A stretch of DNA of 64,000 nt from Astrocystis sublimbata (lineage: Eukaryota > Ascomycota > Sordariomycetes > Xylariales > Xylariaceae), in assembly GCA_022453515.1 (NCBI GenBank), contig JAJNNY010000008.1, positions 968,564-1,032,563 of the forward strand, in the 5' to 3' direction. Position numbers and translations under genes: made by a program. Within the stretch, counting starts at the first letter, position 1, and the number at the start of each line of letters is the position of its first letter. Shown one piece after another: positions 1 through 12,016 of this stretch. The notes below the pieces were generated by a model, which ran no database searches, had not been told where the DNA came from, and saw only the letters and a list, made by a program, of their open reading frames with translations.

Positions 1-1538
1 GAGAGGTCGGCATGTCGCCGTGGTAAAAGAATCGACGAGTCGGAGAACAAAATATCGGGGGAAAGTACCACCCAGGTTGGATACCCTGTAGTATGGTTAG
101 CAATTCGAACGCACATTGTATCGCAGCAAAGCTGTGTGTTGAAGTGAGACGGGAAAACTTACGTTGCTAGCAATGTCATGTAGGTGCCCCCAATGACAGG
201 GTCGGCCACCCGGGCATGGAAAGCCGAGACAGCCACAAACATGACGGTCTGTGTAAAGGTTGAGAACACATGCTCGGCGATGACGAGAAGGAGGTACCCC
301 GAGTTTACGCCGTCGGCCGGGAATATGCTGACGGTGAACTGGGCGATCACGGCGGCGACGAGTCGGCCGATGAATCCCCAGCACCAGAGACGCATCGGCG
401 TGTACTCTTGTGACCACTTGCCCGCGTAGTATCCGAGCCCGATCTCGAACGGGAAGTCGATGAGGACCGTCAGGGCCATGTTCTCCTTGCCGAAGCCCTT
501 CTCCAGCAGCTTCAGATTGGTCACGCCGTCGTTAGCCTGGAATCCAATTTTCGAGATCAGGTGGACGATGATGATGGTCTGGATGTTCTTGAGCTTGAGC
601 ACGTCCCACATGATCTTGTACACATCCCAGATGCCGTCCTCGTTCTTCGTCTTCTCCTCCTTCTTCAGCAGCGCGAGACCGGCGGTGATGGCAATGTACG
701 ACCAGCCCCAGAAGGTCAGATAGCCGCCCAAGTCCACGAGGCCCCCTTCCGCAGGTACTGAGCGGAAGTACTTGTTGGCGAAATCCTCCGAGTTGAAGGC
801 CAGAAATACGGTGTAAGACAAGAAATGACCGGCCGTGAGCCCGACGGTCTGCGCCGTGGAGGCGTACGAGACGTTACCGGGTGTTAACAGTGTGAGAGCC
901 CAGCCATCGACGGCGATATCTTGGGTGGCGCACATGAAGACGAGGAAGAACCACCAGCCTGTGAAGTTCCAGACGGTCGGCCCGCCTGGCTTGCCGGTGG
1001 TCGCCATGAGGTTGTCGATCTTGGATCCCAAGTACAGCATGCTGAGACCCGATATCAGCTGGATGGGTAGGATCCAGCTCTTTCTCCTGCCGAAGCGAGG
1101 GCTCCACACGGCATCGACTATGGGGCTCCAGAACAGCTTCAGGGAGTACGGGTAAGCAGCCAAGCTGAAGACACCGATTTCGCCAAAGGACAGATGCTCC
1201 TTCAAAAGGAAGGGCACAGAGCCACTCGCGAGACCCATGGGCACGCCCTGAAGGAAGTACAAGAGAACCAGCAGCAGGAAGTTGCGCTGGTCGGCGCGGG
1301 GCAGCTCGAAGAAGCCATGGTTGTTCGCGATGGGGGTCTTGGGGACGGTGTGGTCGAGGGAGAAGGACTCGCGGGCGATGAGGTTGGAGGTGAGCTGGCC
1401 AGAGTCTTGGGGGGCGGCGGTCTTGCGCCGCAGCTCGACGTTCGCCATGTTGTTGCCGGATGGGTCGAAGGAAGCGCCGCTGGTCGAGACAGACAGCTTG
1501 TCTCCTTTGGATGGCTTCGGCCGTGTTTTTTGGGCCAT
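1..1538 (-). CDS. Acetyl-CoA transporter (AT-1/SLC33A1 family), 3' end cut by window edge
   Basis: This is a multi-pass MFS-type carrier of the family that moves acetyl-CoA into the ER/Golgi lumen for protein acetylation. I see two exons, 1538-163 and 85-1, joined across an intron with donor GTAAGT at 162 and a CTAAC branch-like box before the TACAG acceptor at 86. Splicing keeps frame and gives TYMTLLATVSNLGGTFPRY, a hallmark of the family. The first ~80 residues are polar and probably cytosolic; the first membrane helix starts near residue 85 (FLLLVLLYFLQGVPMGL), and the family motif QDIAVDGWAL follows mid-protein. ATG 1538 (MAQKTRPKPS) is the first in-frame Met with a sensible N-terminus. 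The C-terminal helices lie beyond the left edge. Family assignment is firm; transport substrate is inferred from family. Confidence 0.9.
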
Positions 1539-3857
1539 TCGTGCTTCTGGCCGTGGGCGGAGGGGAGGGGAGGGGAGGATGGAGGACGAAGGAAGAAAGA
1601 TCTTGTCGCAGATAGCGCAGCGACGGTATTCCTATCGCCACGTGCTATCCCGAGTTGGGTCTTAGTAATTAAAGAAGCTGAAGATACAGTAGAGGATAGT
1701 GTAACGTGCGTAGGTAGGGATCGTGGGCGTTACGGCCGGTGCCCCTCTCGACCGTGCAAGGGAGCCAGCGAGTATAGCGAAGTAATGGGTGTTTATCACG
1801 ACAAGCGATGAAACAGAAGCCTAGACACGTTTTGTACACGGGTTCTACGGGGTATAACAAGAGAGAGATGTATGTGTCAATGTGGCCTGTTGCGACTCAT
1901 TTGCTCGAGGCACTAGTGTAGGCGGATCGTCGCGTAGTCGTTGATGTCGATGTGGATCTGGCACCTGGGTATTTCTCCGATGGGGATCTAGAACGAGGGA
2001 CAATAATAGCCAGGGTCAGGGACTTGGAAGGAGCAGAGGGCGGGAAAGACTTGTGTGGGCACCTGACAGGGCCATGGCCAAATGCTGCTTACTCGGGGGA
2101 GAACTGATGATGAAGTTCGGGCCTAACGACCTCGGGGTGCTCAGGTATCGTTGGATCTGCAAAGTGTTCTCTCCGACGGGAATGGGGAATGGGGAATGGG
2201 GCGCCGCACCGAGCCCAGGCGGGCCAGGCACCGGTAGGTAGATCGCCTACTCGCCTACCGAGCTACCTTACACCTTACCTAATCGGAGGTGGGGCACGAG
2301 CCCAAGACACCCAAGGCACCACCAAGATAGGTAGGTTTTACTATCTCGATTTTACTTATATATATATTCATTAACTTTATTTATTATCATTAAATAGTGG
2401 TATAGTATTTAAGCAAACTATAATAAAAGCGTTACTACAACAATAGGGGTTAGTAATTATTGTTTTAAGGAAGAAAGAGGCTCCTGTATGCGAGCTCCCC
2501 TCTGCAGACATCCGAGACACCGGGCGAATCCCAAAGTTGTTGTAAACGGTGACTTCGAAAAGTACTCACGGGATCCAGCTTTCAGGGGCAGGACATTCCA
2601 GCGCCCATCAGCGAGGTACTGCACGATGGCGGCATTCCAAATAGCGACGAGAAACCAGATGCGCACAAACATGCACACCCATGCGAATCGGTGATGATGC
2701 AATGTCCAAGGCTCCAAGAGTCTGGCAGCTGGACTCAAATGTGCGGTTGTTGACCAGCGTCTCTCCCATGATGCTAGGACGGGGATGAGCAACAGAGACA
2801 TGACAGACACGACCTGAGATTCCGCCACGCAATAGGTCGGGGCCACCTCGAAAGGGAGGAACATCCGGAAGCCGGTCAATGTTGGTCGATGTAAGGCGCG
2901 GAGAGCGATTTGTCTCTATTAAAGCAAATATATACGCGATTGGCCGACCGAGGGGCATCATCAGGTTGAATACTTGACTGAGAAACGCCATAATAGTGTA
3001 TGGGTGTGTGGGTGGGTAGGTGCACATGTTGTTGCCATCGTTGCTGTAATACCCAATAAGATACCTACGTGAAATGAGCCATCCAGGCGAAAACCAGATA
3101 GTGTTAGTAGGATTCGAATCTACTCACTCTTTTGACCCATCCATCACAGCGTGTAGGCCTAGTTAAGGGAACGTTGAGCTTTGCGCAAGACGTTAGATAA
3201 ATGTAGGTATGAGGCCTTCTGGGTATGGGACAATAGAATACCGAAGACGATGAGTGGAACCTGCAGTTGTCGCTGTTCATGGCGTTCTTTTACCTTTACT
3301 GGAGCTAGGCGGCTCAAAAATTTGTTGGGTATACCTGAATGGCCAGTATTTCGGGCATGGACAAGCCCCTTCCACCTTTATTATTATTATCGAGCACCAC
3401 GATAATATGTGATTGGCGAGTCTCGGCGGCTTGCATCTGGATGCAGGTGGCATTTCCCGCGGCTGGAACGTTACACAGTTACACAGGCTCTACACATGCA
3501 GTACATGCAGCTTAAGTGATTGCGAGCGAGGGAACATGTAACTTACAGATATCCCGTCCCCCCCCTGTGTGCCCCACGAATCCACGATCCACTTCGAATC
3601 CGCCCCAGCATTGGCGCCGAGAATGAATTGGTCCCATGTTTACTTTTACGTCACGCAACACTTTCCACATTGTCGCCAATCGTTCCGTAGCTTATTACCT
3701 TTAGGTACCTTTCGCCTGCAGATGCACATCTCAACGAGATGCGAACCGTTGGCAATCAATCAATTATCCGGAAACAAGTGGGCGCCTCCTTTTATGAAAA
3801 CAGCACGTTGTGCCCGACATTGTACCCGGCATTGGCAACACTGCGAAAAACATCAAT
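1539..3857. other. Intergenic, no supported gene
   Basis: This is the probable promoter side of the acetyl-CoA transporter, with GTAGG/CTACC-rich simple sequence around 2230-2340 and an AT-rich patch near 2340-2460. Two overlapping minus-strand frames between about 2991 and 2457 contain hydrophobic stretches (for example VMSLLLIPVL and WFLVAIWNAAIVQYL) and could be a decayed or spliced membrane-protein gene. No family is recognisable, the two frames compete, and I could not build a convincing model. Confidence 0.4.
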
Positions 3858-4821
3858 ATGACGACGACTCCCTCGTCTGCGTCCCCCGAACCGTCTGTTG
3901 CAGACAGACTGCAGCATGAGATCACCAAACTCCGAGCACAAGGTAGGCGTCCCATATAGTGTATTTGCATGCGGCATGTTAACAACCAAAACCAATACAG
4001 TCGAGTCCTTGAAGCACCATGTCAAGCTCCAAACAGCGACGCTGTTGACGGCCGACTCCACGCGCCAGATCCTCCAATCGCCGACAAACAACGCCGCAGC
4101 AGAGCAGAAGCTTCTCGCGCGTTGCGAAGAGCAGGGCGCGCACAAGCAGCGCTGCCTCTACCGCGCCTGCGCCTCCATCACCACCTTCAAGGTCACCGAC
4201 CCCGACCCCAACGCCGTTGACGGCGGCCACGTCCTCGGCCTGCGCTTCGAGATCATGACCAATGCCCGCTTCGCCCGACCCTACCACGTCCTGCTAAATC
4301 GCCCATACTCCGCCCCCAACCGCCGTTATCTACGCATCCATCGCCATACCGTGCCCCAGTGCGTCCCTCTGTCCGGCCTGGCCGCGCGATACCTGCCTTT
4401 GCCCACCGCCAGAAAAACCGACCACGACGATGACGACGAGCATGTCCAGAAGAAGCAAGACCTGGCGCGCTTCGCACGCGCGTTGCGCCGGGAGCTGGTC
4501 CGCTACCACAACCGCGCTGCTGTCATTGGCGACATGAGGAAAGCCGCGGGCTTGGGTTCGAACAAGACGGTCCCAGACCAGGCGGACGAGTCGGAGCTGG
4601 GGCAGGAACTCGTCGACCTCAGCGCTGCGGATGCCGAGGCGAAGCAGATTAGTCTGCAGTGGCGCGACGGGCGCTCTGGCCGTCTGCTCATCAGCGACGA
4701 TGGAGAGGTGGTCAAGATGGTAGTACATGGGGACGCTGGCCAAGATCGCGAGACCGTGCGACAATTGCTCGGTGGCGCTGTCCGTGTGGAAGAAGTGGCT
4801 GGCCGGCTAGAGGATCATTGA
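3858..4821 (+). CDS. CENP-O / Mcm21-like inner kinetochore protein
   Basis: Exons 3858-3942 and 4001-4821 give 301 residues; the 58-bp intron starts GTAGGC, ends TACAG, and splits a Val codon. CENP-O (Mcm21 in yeast) is part of the COMA/CCAN complex at centromeric chromatin. The N-terminus after MTTTPSSASPEPS is a predicted coiled coil (LQHEITKLRAQVESLKHHVKL). The diagnostic core is the RWD-type segment: GLRFEI, then PYHVLLNRP, then LRIHRHTVPQCVPLSGLAARYL. An acidic and basic linker and a C-terminal strand-rich part (ISLQWRDGRSGRLLISDDGEVVKMVV) follow, as in fungal homologues. ATG 3858 was chosen because the coiled coil is continuous through the splice. Role is inferred from family resemblance. 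Confidence 0.82.
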
Positions 4822-6160
4822 ACGCGATTGTTGCTGCCTGTTATGAGAGCAAGTTCGATGCAAATGCCAGGGGACCAAGATATCAAGCAAGATCTAGTGC
4901 CGGAGCGCTCGCTGCTCGAGTGTGTCCTTTGAGGAGGGAGGCAAACGGAACTATCGCAACGCGCTGTGTTGCCTTCGTTTTCAGAGTGAGATCTCCTGAT
5001 CACGCACAGTCGTAGTTGTATTGCACCTACGTCCGAGGTCCACCCCCTGGAATCATACTGCGTGCATCGCCAAGCGGGTCTGGTTCAAACAACCCGCTTG
5101 TTAATTCGAAAGGCACAGGCACAGTACATATCAGACCCCCGGCCGGATTCGAAACTGCGTCGGAACAAGGCTCAGTCTGCCTGGAGCTGATGGCGTGCAT
5201 GACTTAGGAGACCTAACCTCACCAGACGTGCTTAGATTCCAAAGAAAACAAGTCAGATTTCAGCCTATAATGGAATTGTTTGGTGCCATCAACCTCCACG
5301 CTGGACACACATGTATGGAATCGGCTGTGGAACGGCTGCCATGATCACTTCTACATCTGAGCATTGGCATTGAAGAAGGACGGCAGCGCCATGTCTGGGT
5401 TGGCAATAGTTGATGGAGAGATGTGTGTGCGTCATGTTCATGTTGAACTCAAGAGTCGGCCATTCTTCCCCTGTAGTACGAGATTCGGCACCTCAACCGC
5501 AACTGTATCAAGCTCACGATCTAAGCTTCTTCTTGCTCAAATTGACAATACAGAGACTATTTCTAAGAGTACACGGAACCAGATCTACGTTTGCCGCTAT
5601 GCTAATAGCACAATTGTTGTGAGAGTCGAAGGGGTTGAGGATAATAGCTGGTTCGCAGCGTTGTCCCGGCTCACAATCAGCTTTTCTGCATGGCACTCAA
5701 CGATCTAGTCTGCATTGTCCGCTTGGCGGGCTCTGCTGTGGACTTCTCGGGTAGAATGGATCCCAGGAAGGTGCAATAGACTCTCACCCGATATTCACCA
5801 GGAGCGATCTGGACGCCTGCCCAACGACGTGGATGGTGATGTAAAAGTTGACGTACGTCTCACCACCTGCCACCTGCCACCTACCAACACCAACATCTAT
5901 TCTTGACTTTGCCTCGCTCGCTTTGATATCTTCAATATGCTGTGGCAGATGGAGGCATTTGAACAAGACACCGAGCTTTTTGGCATAGTTTAGGCGGCGA
6001 GCGCCATGATTTCTTGGAAGTGAAGCCGCCTCCCACCCCGATTGTCAACCTGTTGTGTTTTCTTGGCTCTCCATGATCAGACCCATAGTCTTATATTCTC
6101 AATATCGTGGTTATTTTTCTCTACTTGTAGCAGCTTCAAGCGACGCACTGCCCTCCGATA
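4822..6160. other. Intergenic, no supported gene
   Basis: No open frame here has recognisable protein character. A 9-bp inverted repeat, CAAGCGGGT (5071-5079) against ACCCGCTTG (5092-5100), can form a hairpin with a 12-nt loop. Nothing else stands out. Confidence 0.5.
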
Positions 6161-7199
6161 ATGGCTCGTGCCACCTCTTCGCGACGTGGCTCAAGAGGGC
6201 AGCGAGATGGAGCAGACATTACTCAACTCATGGTAAGTAAAGCCTGTCCCGCAAAACCCAGGGAATCCGAAGGGGTAACCACGCCAACGAAGCTGTTTAG
6301 AAGAAGTTCACGGCCAAGCGCCGTAAAGGAAAGCGACCGAGACCGAGGCCCATCCCAGACGCGCCGCATCAGATGACACTCCGGCCCAGAGACACATCTA
6401 GTCCGCTTTTTCATTCAGCCAGAGACACTATTATCAACAGTTCTATTGATGTGTTGCCTGGATATTATCACGTGCAGAAAGGTGATCCCTATGTGACTCG
6501 ACACTGCCGGAAACTGACACAGCAAGCAAACCAAGTTGTTTATGCTGCTGTCAACAACTTTGGGAAGCACATTGGGATTCACGTTCCCAAGCAAATCTAC
6601 GACGCAGTCAAAGTCTCACAACAGGAAACGCAGGCGGACCGACGGCAAGCCGTCCTTAAGCACGACATGCGCGTACAGGAGCGCTTCAGAAGTGCAGGTA
6701 CGTGCTAGCCCCAGCAGGCATTGCCTGCCTGTACAGGTCCCATCCGCAAAGAATGAGTCCTTTACACCCATGAGAGTTTGCGGCATCAAGGCCTTCATCT
6801 CTTTCTCAGCCTTGGTTCCAACGGCGGAAGCTGACACTTTCAGTCTTGGCCAGATTCCCACGCATCCCTCCCGACGAAGCCGACAAGATTACGGGTCACG
6901 CGACAGCGAAGGGTGAGCGCCGTGTAGGCCGAACAGGGACATTGCCGTTGCGTGAAAAGGCGTTGCGGGCTACCAAAGCCTGGATCCGACATAACTTTAC
7001 AGACTACGACAAGTTCCTGTCGAAGGGGATGGCCGACGAGAGGGCAATAAGGCATATGCCTCCGAGGGACCCAAGAAAGGCTAAGGTTCGGGACCAGACT
7101 AGAAAGCATGTAGCTCGGGATATTGACGCATTGGTGGAAGCATGGGGGCCGCCGACGGCAGGCGCTGCGGTGCGAAATCCCAATACAAATAACCTCTGA
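6161..7199 (+). CDS. DUF2293 domain protein
   Basis: Three exons, 6161-6232, 6301-6697 and 6844-7199, give 274 residues. The donors are GTAAGT and GTACGT and the acceptors TTTAG and TTCAG; all junctions keep frame. The C-terminal half carries the conserved block of the fungal DUF2293 family: FPRIPPDEADKITGHA, then GERRVGRTG, then IRHNFTDYDKFL, ending in a basic helix and ALVEAWGPP. The N-terminus after a short Ser/Arg-rich leader is strongly basic (KKFTAKRRKGKRPRPRP), which would suit a nuclear location or nucleic acid binding. No function is established that I know of, and no transmembrane segment or signal peptide is visible. The start follows from the continuous basic leader; the next Met in frame would lose it. 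Confidence 0.78.
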
Positions 7200-7614
7200 A
7201 ATAGAGACTGTCTATATGAGTCCTCTATAGAATACCACGTATACTTGCAGTGTCTATTATTTGCTTATTACCTAATTATGTATAGCTTATTCCAAGCTAG
7301 TCCAGGGATTATATTTATATTATATGATAGTGATTGTAGAATAAGTCTGAATGTATATATTGATTTAAGGCCTATATAAACATTTCATATAATTTTCATA
7401 CTATATGGCGGGTAGCACTTGGCACCTGTAGTATAGAAGCGTCATACTGCCTATAACGCACCTAGGTAGATACAGGTAGCTGACAGTAGGGTATAGTACC
7501 TACAGGTATCCTCCTACCTGAGGTATGTTAGTGGCCCAGGGCTGCCTACGAACCCAGATCGAAATTTCCCAAAGTCCTCACAATTGATTTTCTACACCCC
7601 ACGCTCACATCACC
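7200..7614. other. AT-rich intergenic spacer
   Basis: This spacer is rich in TATA-like runs (for example around 7310-7400) and short CTACCTGTAGG-type simple repeats near 7450-7520. It separates two genes on the plus strand, so it holds the terminator of one and the promoter of the next. No coding potential is seen. Confidence 0.5.
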
Positions 7615-8603
7615 ATGGCACCTCTCGTAGGCTCGCTCGAGCCCCCAGCTCAATACGAGCGGCCGCAACCACGCCCGCCTCGAAGCCCGGCGCATGCGGC
7701 TCAGATCCGGGTCCGCAACCGCCGCCGCGAGTGGCTGTCGCGGCACCCGTCCTACTTTGACTCGCTTGAACATGAGCTGGCAGATCCTATTCTCTACGAT
7801 GCCTTGATCAGGCGCTTTCAGTCCGCCGAGGAGCGTGAGAAGGAGGGCCGCACAAAGGGCTTCGGCCGTGTCCTCGAGGTTGATTTACTGAGGGGAGAGG
7901 CGCGCATGTCGAGCTTAGCCGACGAAGCACCGCATGCAGGCGAAGGCAGGGGGCTCCGAAGCTCCGATGGTAACACGTCAACGCCGACCGCAGAACCAAC
8001 GGACAGCCCTGCCCCACATGCTCATGCTCCTGACGCGAAGCCGCCGAACATAGAGATGAGTTGGGAGGAGATGGCTGCCTTGGAAGCACGAGATCTCGAC
8101 AAGAGAAATGCTCCGCAAACTGCTGATGACGGCCGCCTGCGCTGGAATGAGTTCTTGCGATTGCGCTTCGTCGCTGGCAAGGACGACGATTTCAGCTACC
8201 AGACGGTCGATGAGGACGATGAGTACGATGCAATTGAACGCCGAGAGCAGGAGGACGCCTGGTTTGAGAACGAGGAGCCGTACGTTTCCCTCTACGCCAT
8301 CAGATTCCAAAGAAGCATGATCAGTACATGCTCAATGGCGATTACTGACAGCTGTGACTAAAGTGGCTGGATTGGCGAGAGTAGTGAAGATGACGGTGCA
8401 GGTGGAGCAGACACAGAAAAGGCAATCAATGTCGAGCGGCCTTTGACAGGTGAAACAGGAGGTATGTACTCTCAGTCAAATCCATCTCCCTCTGCTACTT
8501 ATGGGCTACGAGCATACTCAGCGATGCTCATGATGTCTAACCCCGGCGGTCTGCATCGGCCATGGCTGCGACTAACATCGTGTGTCCAGTCCAGGATTTT
8601 TGA
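7615..8603 (+). CDS. CCDC97-like (DUF2052) protein
   Basis: Exons 7615-8279, 8364-8461 and 8590-8603 give 258 residues; the last exon encodes only VQDF before the TGA. The introns begin GTACGT and GTATGT. The C-terminal CCDC97 domain is clear: RWNEFLRLRFVAGKDDDFSYQTVDEDDEYD, a Glu/Asp-rich stretch, then LTGETGVQDF at the very end, which matches the family's conserved terminus and supports the tiny third exon. An N-terminal helix with VRNRRREWLSRHPSYF is also typical. Human CCDC97 has been linked to the U2 snRNP/SF3B assembly; a similar nuclear splicing-related role here is inference. The middle is low complexity (Pro/Ala/Thr) and probably disordered. The second junction changes a usual Glu-Pro-Glu-Trp to Glu-Pro-Gly-Trp, so that acceptor (8363) is slightly less certain. 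Confidence 0.82.
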
Positions 8604-8708
8604 CGAGGTGAAGATTATGTATGCTCTTAGAGTATGTACATGAGAACAAGTTCTAACACGCCCCAAGCTGGTCAAGATTTTCCACCGCATAACCGTCCAT
8701 GAAGAGCA

Positions 8709-9858
8709 TCAGTCAAGGTCTGGAACAGGTAGATGGTCGACAAGCTTGAGGTTCAGGCCTAGTTGCTTGAGGGCTTCAATGGCAAGCTGGTCTCTCAGGT
8801 TCTCCGTTTCCTCCTTGGTCGTCAGTACGAAATCATGCTTTAAGATCCAGCTGCCCTCGGGGACCCCATATTCCTGGGCTGTCGCAGCATCTATCTTCTG
8901 CGGTTCCACGATGAGACTCTTCTTAACCCCGAAGACGGCGTCGGAGGACTCGTACGGATCTCCCCGCATATATAGCGCCCTTGGAATCGTTAACATCACT
9001 CTCAACACGGCAGAGTTCACCAAATCCGACTATAACTCGGCGGAAAACTTACGTGACTAAGTGATCCCAGCCCTCCTTCTCAAACATAAAGTGTAGATGC
9101 GCGGGCCGCCAGCAATGCCTGTTCAGCTTTTCCAAAAGCTTTCCAACCGGCCCGTCGTGCGGGATCGGATAGCTGACGGGCAAGATACACTTGAACCAAA
9201 AGTTTCCTTTGGCATCGCTCAACATGACGCATCTCTCGGTCGGTTCGTTGCGGTCAGAGTGCTGCACATCGTAGTGCCCGCTGCTGTCGGTCTCCCATAT
9301 ATCGATCTTGGCGCCCTCTACCGGTTTGCCATTCACGTCTTTCACGGTACATATGCACAGTAGCGGCTCGCCCTTGGGATCTGACGACATGCTTGCGCCA
9401 TTGTCGAGGGTGGGTGCATCGTGCGTGTGGAAGGGGCCCAAAACTGAACCTTCAGTAGTGTTGGGTGGCTTTGGATGATTGATACTATCGACTAGGAGAG
9501 AAAGACCTAGGATGTCGGATAGCAGAATGAATTCCTAGATGAAGGATTTCATCTATCAGCAATGGCACTCATGTGATTGGCGGCCGCTTATGGATGCCGG
9601 AGTGTACCAGTAGAGACTCACTTGGCGAACATCACTACTGATCTGGCCGCATTTCACAAGGAAGTTGAGAGCGGCCATCCATTCGTCGGAGCTGATGCGT
9701 GTCTCTCTGGCGAAATCGTGAATGTGTGTGACCAAGCGTTCCATCACATACGTCAAGCGTCGGTCATTGCTTTGCGAGTTGATCTTAATGGTGTTTGGCG
9801 TGATGTTATCAATGGTCAGATTCAGCAGAGCTGGTATCGAGCCCTCGGCTGGCGCCAT
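8709..9858 (-). CDS. Intradiol ring-cleavage dioxygenase (hydroxyquinol 1,2-dioxygenase type)
   Basis: Exons 9858-9622, 9534-9053 and 8979-8709 encode 329 residues. It should be a cytosolic non-haem Fe(III) enzyme that opens hydroxyquinol or catechol rings between the hydroxyls, feeding the 3-oxoadipate pathway. The N-terminal dimerisation domain (about residues 1-100) precedes the catalytic barrel, which starts TEGSVLGPF. The four iron ligands are visible with family spacing: Tyr167 (GHYDVQH), Tyr201 (PVSYPIPHDGP), His225 and His227 (RPAHLHF). The downstream substrate-loop motif ALYMRGDPYE is reconstituted exactly at the second splice. I chose the ATG at 9858 over an upstream in-frame ATG at 9954 because it gives the usual length. 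Hydroxyquinol rather than catechol preference is inferred from overall similarity. No pathway neighbours are adjacent, so it looks like a stand-alone gene. Confidence 0.9.
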
Positions 9859-11668
9859 GTTGTGGTCGTTGATGTGACGATGATGATTGGGTTGGGGTAG
9901 GTAGTTGCGATGCGAGCTATTGGGGCCTGGCGAGAAAGATGCGTAAAGGAGCAATGCAACGTAAGGCGAGGCGCACCCGTCTACTTATCTCACGAAGCAG
10001 ACTTGATTATGAGCTTGCCCAAAGAGGAATTACAAAGCCTGATGAAAACGCCAGTTCTCATGACTACTCGTTATGTAAGTCTCAGTCATCATCGTAGTTC
10101 CGCTAAATCTCCTCGTCGAGCCGGCAGTTGTTTCAGTAGGCAGCGAATTATGAACAGCCCGCGGGGAACAAGATTGTCCCTGTCCCACATGGACCGTGGG
10201 ACATTTGCAAGCAGCCTTAGGTAAGTACTTTACCTGGGCATAAAGCGTGTCCACTTAATGCAGTTGAGTAACCTTCACAGGTTGGATGTGTGACCCAATC
10301 GACATGTGTCTGCAGTGCAGTGAGGCACAGACAGGTACTTAGACGGATAAAGAAATCTGAGCTGGTTCAGAAAAACGGAGTTATTGGCGGGGTACTACTG
10401 TAAGATGCAGGAGGGGTCCGAGCTTGACGCGGGGCGCGTTAACGACGAGGGGAAATGATAGGACGACTTCCAAGCTACAGTAACACGCACATGTAACATG
10501 GGAGCGAATCATCTCGCCGAGATTAGTATACGGAATTGAAAGGTACATTTCCCTCATTCTCAGAGACATACTACATTAGATGCAGACTGTAGTTTAAGTG
10601 GGCCGGTCCGTCAAACATGCAGGAACCCTGAAATCGCCATTATGACTTTTGGCCGATGCTGCCGTCTATGTAACCTTGATGAAGATCGCGGAGGAAATAC
10701 AAAATGCCGAGTTGTCCGACCTTCTCGCCGCGCTACACATATGATTTGTACAACTCTATGAGACCATTCGTAATCGCTGTTGTAATAGCCACTTATTTAC
10801 ATATCCTCATATTCTATAGCATGGTAAAATGATATAAGCAATTGATGGAGATAATCCACTCACCAGAGACGGGTTGTCCAGGGAACTATTGGTGTGTAGA
10901 TATGAGAGCCATGAATTGGATTAATTTAGCGTGTACAAACGTAGGTTTTGTTCCCTCATCGCATCTCTATATGACGGAGAGTAGCGAGGTTGTATATGAA
11001 TATCTGTTGCATTGCTTTTTCATACATCATGAATATAGAGAAGCTAAGAATTTCGTATTAATCATCAGAGCCCATTGCTAACCGATAATGGTGCGAAAGT
11101 CCAGCTAGAGAAATTCCTATCAACATACCAATCACGGACTATGGTTCATATTATATCTAAGGACCTCTTAGTTGCTGAATTTAGTAGAAGGCATGATGAG
11201 TAGCGAAGTAATTAGACACTTACATCACAGGTGAACTACTAGACAGTCTCTATGAAATTGAGGTACCTTGTATAAAGCACACAGCTATGCTAAAGACTGA
11301 ATATCAGTACATAGCTTATAGATATTACCATATATTTTCACACTTTGTTAACAGGAGTCAGGAAGTTTTGTATGGTATCCTCGTGTATTGTGACAGATCA
11401 ACGCTGGAGTAAAGAAACAACCGCTAAGGGGCAACTTGCTCAGCAAGCAACCGCATAACACAAACCGAGTCCGCTATTGATAATTACAAGACAGAAATAG
11501 CCTAGATGGCGAACAGGGATACATCGCAGATATAGCAGACCTTGCCCAGCAGCAGCGACTGACAGTGGCAACCTGCCAGCTTGTGCTCAAACGCCACCAA
11601 CGAAAGGACATAAACGTTAACCCGACCCTGAACCTGAGCCCAACCTAGCGGCAAGAAATCAAGCATTA
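9859..11668. other. Intergenic, AT-rich, no supported gene
   Basis: The first few hundred bases are the dioxygenase promoter. From about 10600 to 11480 the sequence is noticeably AT-rich with many stop codons in all frames; it could be old, mutated repeat DNA, but I could not identify a transposon protein or terminal repeats. Confidence 0.45.
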
Positions 11669-12016
11669 CTACTGATCTCTGCATCGTCTTGATGAGCTTG
11701 ATTGGCCTCCTGGAGGGGGGTAGAAGTCTGCGTCGCGATAGGTGTACTTGGTGGCGTTTCTTCGGCTCCAATGACCGCCGTCGTTATCGTCATCTTTATT
11801 CTTCCTGCCCGCCTCCTTCGTGTCCTGGGAATGCTTGCACTCTCTGCACAATTCATATTTAGGTTCTTGAATTGGAGTGACCCCATTTGAGCACCGTCCA
11901 AAATCTACCCTCTGAGCAATGGCCCTTGTACATCTCTGCTCTTTTGTGCCACCAGACGTTTGCCAGGAACAGCCCGGGGTGCGGCAATAGATTGTGGTGG
12001 TGGTTTTGCGACACAT
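11669..12016 (-). CDS. Short Cys-containing hypothetical protein
   Basis: This is a single open frame of 115 residues starting MCRKTTTTIYCRTPGCSW. Seven cysteines fall in the first 60 residues (C2, C11, C16, C29, C42, C57 and C60), including a CRECKHS pair that could bind a metal. The second half is polar, Lys/Asp/Asn- and Ser-rich, and looks disordered. There is no signal peptide. Small cytosolic proteins of this style, opening with M-C and scattered Cys pairs, are common as unnamed products in filamentous fungi; I do not recognise a family. The overlapping frames at the same place lack such a pattern. Expression evidence would be needed to be sure it is a gene. Confidence 0.45.
   Translation of the reverse strand: MCRKTTTTIYCRTPGCSWQTSGGTKEQRCTRAIAQRVDFGRCSNGVTPIQEPKYELCRECKHSQDTKEAGRKNKDDDNDGGHWSRRNATKYTYRDADFYPPPGGQSSSSRRCRDQ

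Noticed and set aside
874..1641. Long minus-strand open frame of 255 codons
   Set aside because: Arg/Pro/His-rich shadow of the acetyl-CoA transporter exon in another frame; no family resemblance.
3085..3170. Possible tRNA on the minus strand, with a T-arm-like GTAG-TTCGAAT-CTAC element
   Set aside because: No matching 5' acceptor strand, D-arm or anticodon arm could be folded at the right distance.
10842..11081. AT-rich open frame suggestive of a retroelement remnant
   Set aside because: No reverse transcriptase, integrase or transposase motif and no terminal repeats could be seen.
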